From the IMG/VR virus record IMGVR_UViG_3300009370_000207, positions 1 to 20,783 of that record: a DNA stretch of 20,783 bases; one strand, given 5' to 3'. A program made the position numbers and the translations under genes. Below, one piece after another: positions 14,302 to 20,783 of the stretch. Numbering within the stretch: position 1 is the stretch's first letter; every line of letters begins with the position of its first letter. Under the pieces are notes generated by a model. It did no database searches, was not told the origin of the DNA, and saw nothing but the letters and a program-made list of their open reading frames with translations. The stretch is from a virus.

Positions 14302-17300
14302 TGGCTCTCCCAACAATCAAAATAGCATGTTCAAACGGACATTTTCAGGAATCATTGCAGAATCATGGAGACACAGGAACATGGACTTCCAATGATGGAA
14401 CAAGCCCTACAAAACTTATTGATTCTGGTGCTGATTGGGTTGTAGATGAATGGATTGGATACTATGTTGTTTTTGACACAGGTGGAACTCCAACACCAAT
14501 AATAATTACAGACAATGACCAAACAAGCATAACTGTTGCTGGGGATTACTCTGCCCAAGTGGGAAAGAATTACAGAATTGCTGGTGGCATAACTGGAACT
14601 GTTACTGCCAATGCTAGTGCTAGTGATGAAATAGCACTTACAGCAGTCAAGGACAAATATGGAACTGCCCACAATCCGATTGCGAATGAATTTGCCAAAA
14701 TGGTTTTTGTTCCTGACAAATTGGATGGAACTGCTTATACCATAGTTTCAAATATTGCTGGAACTGCTGCGACAACATTGACCATAGATACATCCATTGC
14801 TGTTACAGCAACAAGCTGTGAGGTTGGAAGAGGAGCATCAGCAACACTATACCCAGAAGCAGTAAACATTTCTGGGGAAATAAATGAACCTAAAACATTA
14901 TCTGCAAATATTATGTATGATATTGATTCAACATTTGAAGATGATGAAAGCATATCTAACCCATTGCAGCTAGGCTCTTTTTTAAGGGTTTCTGAAACAA
15001 CTGGAAACAATGTGGTTTTTGAGGGATATGTTTATGAAACTCCTGTAGACAAAGATGCTGATAAAAAAATGATAACTGTTACAGCAATGGACAGGTTGGC
15101 AATTCTTGACCATACTGTAATACCTGTCACAACAGATGAACCAAGTGCTTTTTCTTATGGTGTTTCTACCCCACAACTTGAAGCTGGAGCTCAAAGGGAG
15201 AAATCTTACTCTTACTTTCTGCAAACAAAAGGGTTCAATAATTATAGTTATGCACCAAGACCTCTTGCCATATCTGAGTTTACAAACACAGATACTGATA
15301 GCCCTTATCATTCAACCCACACAAATGGAACTTGGGGAGCTGAGGCAGCGACTACCAATAGTGGAAAGAATGATGATGGTACTTCAAATGGAAAAGTCCT
15401 GCGATTTGCTACTGGAGGATTTCTTACAGGAGAGCCAGGATTGGATTGTGTAGATGATGGATGTGTTGTCATAAAACTGGATTCAACTGCTGCAAATGCA
15501 AGAATCACTTATGTATCAGATGTTAATACAGATACAAAACTAACAACAACAGATGATGTAAGCTGGGCATCTGGAGATAAATTCATCATATTGTCAAAGA
15601 GTTGGCAAGTGGGTGCTGGGGTTGAATCAGATGCTGATTATGTGGACAGAAGTGGAACAGATGGCTTCAAGATAGAGCATTGTCTAAGGGAAGAGTTGGA
15701 AGCAGCAACTGATGATGCTGAAAAGCCAAGTGAAAACCCTACAAAGACAAAGATGTATGTTGGCAGAAATTCAACCTTTTCAAGCAGGGATGGATTTTAT
15801 GATTATTCTGGAAGAGGGTGGCTTTTGATTATGGATGGAACGGAGGTTGAAATTGCCCAGTATTCAGGTTATCTTCCTGACCCAGTAAAAGACAAATGGT
15901 ATCTAAATGCATACAACAAAACACCACAAACCTCAAGAAACACCAGGAATGACCTGACTGGAAACTGGAAAGTTGATGGAACATTTAGCGATACTGGCTC
16001 TAGGACATGGGCAGCAGATACAAATGTATTTGAGATATTCCCAAACAGGCATGGAATAATGCCACCAATAACTTATTTTGGAGATGAAAAACAGTCAAGA
16101 AACATAGGTTCTATCCCTAGTGAGGGGATAATACAACTTGCTTTAGGTGATGATAAAAATAATGGAAGAAAAAATGTAAGGGTTAATTTTTTCTCTTATG
16201 ATGGGGATGCAAAAAATGCCAATCCAGACAAGGGGACAGAAAATTCAGCAGTTGATATAACAGACATTGTGGAGGTTGCATGTAAAGGGCTTTCAAGCAC
16301 ATCTGCAACACCTGAAGACATTATTTCAACATCTAAACTTCTTGGTGGTCCTGGTTTGATGTTCTCAGATGACAGTTTGAACACAGGAATCTACATAAAC
16401 AAATTTGAATACAGGGCATTTGGGGAAAATAAATCAAGTATACACCCCAAAGAGCTTATAGATAAAATATGTGAAGATGGTGGGCTGCTTTACGACTTGA
16501 GATATGATGACAATTCTGGAGAGGTAATATTCAAACCCCTGAAACAAAAGGCAACTGCTGACATAACTATAGCAGCAGGTGGAATAACATCTCTAGCAAG
16601 GGAAAAAGATGTGTCAGATGTATTTAGTGCCATGCTTCTCCAGGTTTCATCTCCTAAAATCAATTATTTTGACCCAGCAAACATACTTCAATATGGATGT
16701 GAATTTACAACATCAGGTGCTCCATCATCAAGCAACATTCCTGATGGCAATGTTAGTGGTAGACCTAACTTTTCAAGTGGTGGCTATTCTGGACCAGGTG
16801 GAACTCCACCAGATTTCTTTTGGGCAAGAACACATCTAAAAGGGCTAGGTCCAGATGTGGTTGCAAATGGTCCTTATATGGATAACAACCAAAGGATGTT
16901 GTGTCAGTCTGTATGGAGAAAAGACTACTGGGAAACTGGGGGTGGAAGGCATTTTATGAAAGTGCAAGAAAGAAATGCTGCAAACGGAGGGGTCTATTGT
17001 GTAAACTCAGATGGGGATTCAGTTCCCTTGATAACAATGTGGATGAAAGATGGTGTTACACTAAAAACACTTGACAACTTTGCATTTACATGCTGGAAAG
17101 CAGATGACAACATAGAGAAAAGAAATCGGTTACAAAGGGCACTTGGGGATACAGCCAACTACAAACAAAGGTATGTGTTTAGGGTTGAGGTTTCTGACAA
17201 TGTTGATTTGACAGACCCACTAAACACAGGGACTTGGATACCTTATAACGACTATGCAAGTATGATTGACACAGGATACAGCAATCAAGGTTCACACAGG

Positions 17301-18164
17301 TTTTATTTAAATGCAGGTGGACCTTGTGAATTGAAAAACATTAAAGGGATAAGGATAAGAGGTATAGTTGGAGTTAGTGGTTTTCCAGGAGGATGGGGAG
17401 AGGGAAGAGAATTGACAAGACTGAAGTCAAACCCAGCAGAGGGTTGGCAAACATGGGGAGAAACTGAAGATGCTTCTGGTGCTGCTGGGACAGGTCTTGC
17501 TGAAGATTTCAACTATTCTGAAAGACCTCCTGGAAACAATTTCAGAAACAAGGAAGACCCCCAATACAATTACAATGGACAAGATAGTCCTGGAATATGG
17601 TCTGTTAATTCTTGGAAAAATAATGGATTTGGAACTCAGATGAAATCAGGTTTTGAAAATGCCATCAAGGCTACTGATACAAGTAGTGGTGCTTATGCTG
17701 GTTATGCTCAAGCAAAATGGGCAATAGGAAACTTTAAGATAAAGGGGGATGGAGTTTTCGCCATGCATGTAAGGGTTACAAAAAATCAAGAAGCTGATGG
17801 CTCTCCAGAGAGGATAACATATTCTCCATCCTATAAAAAGATTGCTGGGCTTGGCTATAAGGTAAACCCTATTTCTTTAGAGAATTTCTCTGATGCAGAA
17901 GCCTTGACACTAGGGCATAGATTCCTTGATGACAAATTGAGAAGATACCAAGCAAGGGATTATTCATTGGATGGGTTATCTCCTTTCTTGAACTCAAACA
18001 ACCTTCCCCATCTTGGACAAACAATAACAATAACAGATGACAGTAATTTTACAGGGGTAATAACATCTTATGAGTTCACAATGGATGCAGAGGGAGCAAG
18101 GTTTGATTTCAGGCTGGAGGATTACGACAGGAATAAGACAGCACAATATATCCAGGCAAAGTGA
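14301..18164 (+). CDS. Large tail tip/hub protein with inserted domains
   Basis: A 1287-residue protein. The N-terminus (about 24-95) is a Gly/Thr/Asp-rich beta module (SGADWVVDEWIGYYVVFDTG; TSITVAGDYSAQVGKNYRIA). Residues about 184-280 (INEPKTLSANIMYDIDS; MITVTAMDRLAILD) and 713-780 (HPKELIDKICEDGGLLYDLR) look like parts of a tail hub fold. The C-terminal 100 (DAEALTLGHRFLDDKLRRYQ; LGQTITITDDSNFTGVI; YEFTMDAEGARFDFRLEDYD) is the typical hub end. Between these lie large insertions rich in Gly, Asn, Asp, Trp, probably surface or carbohydrate-binding. It would form the tail tip with the fibre attached. It starts in the preceding stop (TAATG), and the next gene follows after 9 bases. Confidence 0.75.
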   Translation: MALPTIKIACSNGHFQESLQNHGDTGTWTSNDGTSPTKLIDSGADWVVDEWIGYYVVFDTGGTPTPIIITDNDQTSITVAGDYSAQVGKNYRIAGGITGTVTANASASDEIALTAVKDKYGTAHNPIANEFAKMVFVPDKLDGTAYTIVSNIAGTAATTLTIDTSIAVTATSCEVGRGASATLYPEAVNISGEINEPKTLSANIMYDIDSTFEDDESISNPLQLGSFLRVSETTGNNVVFEGYVYETPVDKDADKKMITVTAMDRLAILDHTVIPVTTDEPSAFSYGVSTPQLEAGAQREKSYSYFLQTKGFNNYSYAPRPLAISEFTNTDTDSPYHSTHTNGTWGAEAATTNSGKNDDGTSNGKVLRFATGGFLTGEPGLDCVDDGCVVIKLDSTAANARITYVSDVNTDTKLTTTDDVSWASGDKFIILSKSWQVGAGVESDADYVDRSGTDGFKIEHCLREELEAATDDAEKPSENPTKTKMYVGRNSTFSSRDGFYDYSGRGWLLIMDGTEVEIAQYSGYLPDPVKDKWYLNAYNKTPQTSRNTRNDLTGNWKVDGTFSDTGSRTWAADTNVFEIFPNRHGIMPPITYFGDEKQSRNIGSIPSEGIIQLALGDDKNNGRKNVRVNFFSYDGDAKNANPDKGTENSAVDITDIVEVACKGLSSTSATPEDIISTSKLLGGPGLMFSDDSLNTGIYINKFEYRAFGENKSSIHPKELIDKICEDGGLLYDLRYDDNSGEVIFKPLKQKATADITIAAGGITSLAREKDVSDVFSAMLLQVSSPKINYFDPANILQYGCEFTTSGAPSSSNIPDGNVSGRPNFSSGGYSGPGGTPPDFFWARTHLKGLGPDVVANGPYMDNNQRMLCQSVWRKDYWETGGGRHFMKVQERNAANGGVYCVNSDGDSVPLITMWMKDGVTLKTLDNFAFTCWKADDNIEKRNRLQRALGDTANYKQRYVFRVEVSDNVDLTDPLNTGTWIPYNDYASMIDTGYSNQGSHRFYLNAGGPCELKNIKGIRIRGIVGVSGFPGGWGEGRELTRLKSNPAEGWQTWGETEDASGAAGTGLAEDFNYSERPPGNNFRNKEDPQYNYNGQDSPGIWSVNSWKNNGFGTQMKSGFENAIKATDTSSGAYAGYAQAKWAIGNFKIKGDGVFAMHVRVTKNQEADGSPERITYSPSYKKIAGLGYKVNPISLENFSDAEALTLGHRFLDDKLRRYQARDYSLDGLSPFLNSNNLPHLGQTITITDDSNFTGVITSYEFTMDAEGARFDFRLEDYDRNKTAQYIQAK

Positions 18165-18173
18165 GGAAATGAC

Positions 18174-20204
18174 ATGAGCATATTTGACAGAAAAAGACCA
18201 TTAAAGACATTAAAGAGATATTTTGATAGGTTTTTCCAAAAGAAATATTCAGAAAAGATTGATTTTGTTGATACGACAATTCCCCCTGTTGATTTAATCG
18301 GTGGCGACATTATTCCAGATGGTACAGGAGGATACGAGGGATATGAGGACATACTTCAGGGTGCTCAAGCAACTGCTATTTCTGATGCAGATTATGACAC
18401 TCAGGTTCAATGCGAAGAATCTGCTGATGAGGATGCTATAAGGTTTGATACTGCTGGAAAAGAAAGATTCAGGATGGAAGGAAATGACACCAATGGTGGT
18501 GCTTTATACATTAAAGAGGGTTCTGGAACGACAGCACCAGGTACACCTACCTCTGGAGAGGGTGTAATCTACGAAAAGAATGACGGAAAACTCTATTTCA
18601 AGAATGATGCTGGTACAGAATACGAATTGACTGCTAGTGGTGGTGGAAGTTACAAATGGATATTAAAGGGAGATTCTGGTTCTAACCAAGATATTGATGG
18701 TGATTATATTGGCTGGGTAAAAGGTGGAACTGGAATATCAACAACTGTAGCATCAGAAATAGCATCAGACCCAACAAGGTCTGTAACGATTGATTGCGAC
18801 CTTGAGGGAACGGAACTCAAGTCCACAGGTGAAACAGGTGGTTCTAAATTCTTGAGAGAGGATGGGGATGGAACTTGCAGTTGGCAAACACCATCTGGTG
18901 GTGGTTCAATGAGTTCTTTCACCTTGACTGGAGATTCAGGAAGTAACCAAACAGTAACTGATGGAAATACTGTAGATATAGAGGGTGGAACTGGAATAAG
19001 CACAGTTGTTGGTGCTACTGACAAGGTAACCATAAATTGTGATGTTACACAAGGTGCACCTGATGATGCCCAATATGTTACTTTGGCTACTGATGGTGAC
19101 CTATCAGCAGAAAGGGTTCTTACACAAGGAACTGGAATAGACATTACTGATGGTGGTGCTAATGGAAATGTAACTGTAAATTGTGATTTAGAGGGTACTG
19201 AACTCAAATCAACTGGAGAAACTGGTGGGAATAAGTTTCTCAGGGAGGATGGAGATGGAACTTGCTCTTGGCAGACTGGACTAGGTGGTGGAACTGTTCA
19301 GGGAACAGACCACACATACGATATAGAAGCTGCCAATGAGGGTGCTACTGGTGCTTTAGCAAGAGGGGAAAACTCTGTAGATTTACAGACTGAAAGGTCA
19401 GCAAACACCATGAGGGCTGGTGGTGCTAATTCTGCTATTATTGCTGGAGAGGATAACACAGCATCTGGCACACATTCTGGAGTTTATGCTGGTAAGACAG
19501 GAGTGGCATCTGGCACTTATTCAACAACACTTGGTGGGCTAAGCTCCACAGCATCTGGAGAATATTCTGGTGTTTTGTCTGGGCATCAAAATACAGCATC
19601 TGGTGATTGGGGTGGAGTTGTTGCTGGTAGAAGCAATACAAGCTCTGGAGACTACTCACTTAGTGCTGGACAGAGCAACACAGCATCTGGTGATTGGTCT
19701 ACTGCTCTTGGTTTCAATGGAACAAACAGCAAGGATTATGCTACAACATTGGGTAATAGGGCTATAACAACAAGAGAGGGAGAGTTCACAATAGGGCTTG
19801 GGAGCAATACTTTCAAGACTGGAATTTGTGGTGGTGGTGTCAGGACAACAGATGCTACATCAACAGAACTTACATTATCTATGGGAGAGAGATTCACAAT
19901 AGAAACAGATTCTGCTGTAACATTTGAACTTCAGGTGAGTTGTGTTGGAACTACTCTCCAATCAACAGTCAATGGTGGGGTGTTGGTTCAGGGAACAATC
20001 GTAAACGATAGTGGCACAACGGATATAGGTGGACTTGGTGCTTTTACACAAACAAATAACCTTTCGGCAACAATGGTTGCTGGTGGTTCATCTGTTGCTG
20101 TAACAGCAGACAACACAACAAACTCTTTGAAGATAGTGGTTACTGGATTGGCTCTAGTGCAAATAGACTGGACAGCATCTGTTAGATTCACAGAATCTGG
20201 ATAG
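18174..20204 (+). CDS. Tail fibre / receptor-binding protein with YadA-like head repeats
   Basis: A 676-residue protein. A short basic helical N-terminus (SIFDRKRPLKTLKRYFDRFF) probably attaches to the tail. A shaft of Gly/Ser/Thr/Asp-rich beta modules follows, including a 36-residue unit present twice (residues 204-239 and 333-368) and a related GDSGSNQ/GGTGIST motif. Residues about 420-530 contain eight repeats of 14-16 residues (pattern xNTASGxxSxxxAGx) like the YadA/trimeric-autotransporter head, implying a trimeric left-handed beta-roll. The last 130 residues look like a jelly-roll receptor-binding tip ending VQIDWTASVRFTESG. The ribosome site is GAGG before ATG. It is likely to bind the host cell surface; the receptor is unknown. 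Confidence 0.87.
   Translation: MSIFDRKRPLKTLKRYFDRFFQKKYSEKIDFVDTTIPPVDLIGGDIIPDGTGGYEGYEDILQGAQATAISDADYDTQVQCEESADEDAIRFDTAGKERFRMEGNDTNGGALYIKEGSGTTAPGTPTSGEGVIYEKNDGKLYFKNDAGTEYELTASGGGSYKWILKGDSGSNQDIDGDYIGWVKGGTGISTTVASEIASDPTRSVTIDCDLEGTELKSTGETGGSKFLREDGDGTCSWQTPSGGGSMSSFTLTGDSGSNQTVTDGNTVDIEGGTGISTVVGATDKVTINCDVTQGAPDDAQYVTLATDGDLSAERVLTQGTGIDITDGGANGNVTVNCDLEGTELKSTGETGGNKFLREDGDGTCSWQTGLGGGTVQGTDHTYDIEAANEGATGALARGENSVDLQTERSANTMRAGGANSAIIAGEDNTASGTHSGVYAGKTGVASGTYSTTLGGLSSTASGEYSGVLSGHQNTASGDWGGVVAGRSNTSSGDYSLSAGQSNTASGDWSTALGFNGTNSKDYATTLGNRAITTREGEFTIGLGSNTFKTGICGGGVRTTDATSTELTLSMGERFTIETDSAVTFELQVSCVGTTLQSTVNGGVLVQGTIVNDSGTTDIGGLGAFTQTNNLSATMVAGGSSVAVTADNTTNSLKIVVTGLALVQIDWTASVRFTESG
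18783..18890 (+). repeat. Fibre module copy 1 (36 codons)
   Basis: Encodes a 36-residue unit containing LEGTELKSTGETGG and KFLREDGDGTCSWQT. Its partner at 19170-19277 matches 33 of 36 residues by eye but uses different codons at about 20 of the 33 shared residues. Confidence 0.8.
19170..19277 (+). repeat. Fibre module copy 2 (36 codons)
   Basis: The second copy of the unit at 18783-18890, in the same frame 387 bases later. The three amino-acid differences are Ile/Val, Asp/Asn and Ser/Asn; most of the other differences are silent. Confidence 0.8.
19431..19764 (+). repeat. Eight YadA-like head repeats in the fibre gene
   Basis: Imperfect 14-16 codon units, for example SGVLSGHQNTASGDW, GGVVAGRSNTSSGDY and SLSAGQSNTASGDW. 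GCATCTGG recurs at the DNA level. This pattern is typical of the left-handed parallel beta-roll of trimeric adhesin heads. Confidence 0.8.
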
Positions 20205-20214
20205 GGAGGCTTTT

Positions 20215-20289
20215 ATGAAAATAAAAATAATGGCAATTATATTTCTGATGCTCGTAATATCAGCAGCATCAGTACCAATACCAAAATAA
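20215..20289 (+). CDS. 24-residue hydrophobic micro-ORF (signal-peptide-like)
   Basis: ATG follows GGGAGG by about five bases, and the ORF ends after 24 codons: MKIKIMAIIFLMLVISAASV, then PIPK. It has a short basic N-terminus, a hydrophobic core and a possible signal-peptidase site after Ala-Ala-Ser, with almost nothing left after cleavage. It could be a microprotein inserted in the membrane, a leader, or a remnant of a secreted protein. No lipobox Cys is present. Confidence 0.4.
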   Translation: MKIKIMAIIFLMLVISAASVPIPK

Positions 20290-20306
20290 ATTTATAGGAG
20301 AAAAAA

Positions 20307-20600
20307 ATGATAAATAAACTTAGGTGGCTGGTACTTTTATCAGTCTTTGATGCCTTTGTAACCGATTATGTGCTTAAAATGGGTGGAGAGGAGTTTAATC
20401 CTGTCTTTAACTATTTCTTGACAATAGGGTGGTCTGTTTGGCAGACAAAGCTCTCTTTACTCATTCCAATAATTGTTACATGGTGGCAACTTTATACACT
20501 TGACAAGAGGATTGCAGAGATTTGTCTCAATTTTAGCTTGAAAATAATGATTTTACTGGCTGCTTTTGAGATTTGTGGGTTATTATATATTTGGTTCTAG
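20307..20600 (+). CDS. DUF5658-like membrane protein
   Basis: A 97-residue protein with a good ribosome site (TAGGAG, about 7 bases before ATG). It has three hydrophobic helices: residues about 5-23, about 33-60 and about 72-96. The pattern VFDAFVTDYVLKMGGEEFNP, then a helix beginning with IGWSVWQTKLSLLI, fits the DUF5658 family (Asp in helix 1, Gly-x-E-x-N-P at its end, Lys in helix 2), found in bacteria, archaea and their viruses. Its function is unknown. It lies right after the fibre gene and might belong to a lysis or entry-exclusion function; that is speculation. Confidence 0.75.
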   Translation: MINKLRWLVLLSVFDAFVTDYVLKMGGEEFNPVFNYFLTIGWSVWQTKLSLLIPIIVTWWQLYTLDKRIAEICLNFSLKIMILLAAFEICGLLYIWF

Positions 20601-20615
20601 ACTGGGAGGGAATAT

Positions 20616-20783
20616 ATGACATTTGAAAGGGCAAACAATGTTGTGTTCAAACATGACATTGAATACAAGAGAAACAAGGATTGGGAACATTGGGTTTTAT
20701 TATCCTCTGATCATCATTGGGACAGCAAGAAATGCGATAGAGACCTTATGGACTACCACATGAAACAAGCACAGGATAGGGAT
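20616..20783 (+). CDS. Metallophosphoesterase, N-terminal part (cut by window end)
   Basis: ATG follows GGGAGGG; 56 codons are present before the window ends. The motif WVLLSSDHHWDSKKCDRDLM matches the D-x-H metal-binding start of calcineurin-type phosphoesterases, and the Cys-Asp-Arg-x-Leu context followed by a helix resembles phage versions of this fold. The rest of the metal ligands (GD, GNH and HGH blocks) would lie outside the window. The substrate is unknown; a nucleic-acid or nucleotide phosphate is plausible. An enzyme gene here suggests the structural module ends at about 20.2 kb. Confidence 0.7.
   Translation, partial: MTFERANNVVFKHDIEYKRNKDWEHWVLLSSDHHWDSKKCDRDLMDYHMKQAQDRD

Noticed and set aside
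18704-19207. 167-codon minus-strand ORF opposite the fibre
   Set aside because: Its Pro/Ser/Val-rich composition comes from reading repeat-rich fibre codons backwards.
19431-19764. Short regular repeats as a possible CRISPR array
   Set aside because: The repeats are imperfect, in frame, contiguous without spacers, and encode adhesin-head units.
1-20783. tRNA genes, integrase, insertion sequences
   Set aside because: No cloverleaf-like segments, recombinase motifs or terminal inverted repeats with target duplications were recognised by eye.

Overview
The window is the packaging, head and tail (late) module of a tailed double-stranded DNA virus with an HK97-type capsid and, judging from the tape-measure gene and the absence of any sheath gene, a long non-contractile (siphovirus-like) tail. 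Every supportable gene is on the + strand. Packing is very tight: many neighbours share one to four bases (TAATG, TGATG, TAGTG, ATGA). No integrase, tRNA, CRISPR array or insertion sequence is seen. The host cannot be named. Shine-Dalgarno sites are common, AGA/AGG dominates for arginine and ATA is frequent for isoleucine, which fits an archaeal or thermophilic/AT-leaning bacterial host but proves neither.

Layout. 1-193: AT-rich leader with palindromes. 194-1335: small genes (XhlA-like coiled-coil/membrane protein, short membrane protein, helical protein with a possible -1 frameshift extension, an odd overlapping ORF, and a probable small terminase). 1332-2624: large terminase. 2612-4761: HK97-type portal and MuF-like minor head protein, very likely joined by a -1 frameshift. 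4786-6907: prohead protease with a Cys-rich extension, then major capsid protein. 6941-6964: strong hairpin. 6993-9175: small capsid-associated proteins, connector, neck and tail-terminator candidates. 9176-9341: a regulatory-looking gap with a 22-codon ORF whose ribosome site can be masked. 9342-14301: tail tube, tail chaperones (classic -1 frameshift), tape measure, and a small distal-tail protein. 14301-18164: large hub/tip protein. 18174-20204: tail fibre with YadA-like repeats. 20215-20783: micro-ORF, a DUF5658-like membrane protein, and the start of a metallophosphoesterase.

Together the genes cover DNA packaging (terminase and portal), procapsid assembly and maturation (MuF, protease, capsid protein), head-tail joining, tail building to a ruler length (tube, chaperones, tape measure) and host recognition (hub and fibre).

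The most notable observation is recoding. Three places carry an in-register -1 slippery heptamer (GGGAAAA at 896, TTTAAAA at 3997, AAAAAAA at 10848) directly before a stop codon, each followed by a coding-like extension in the -1 frame that has no ordinary start codon of its own at the junction. The tail-chaperone site is a known arrangement. The portal-MuF site would make a minor portal-MuF fusion protein and is the best candidate for something undescribed.
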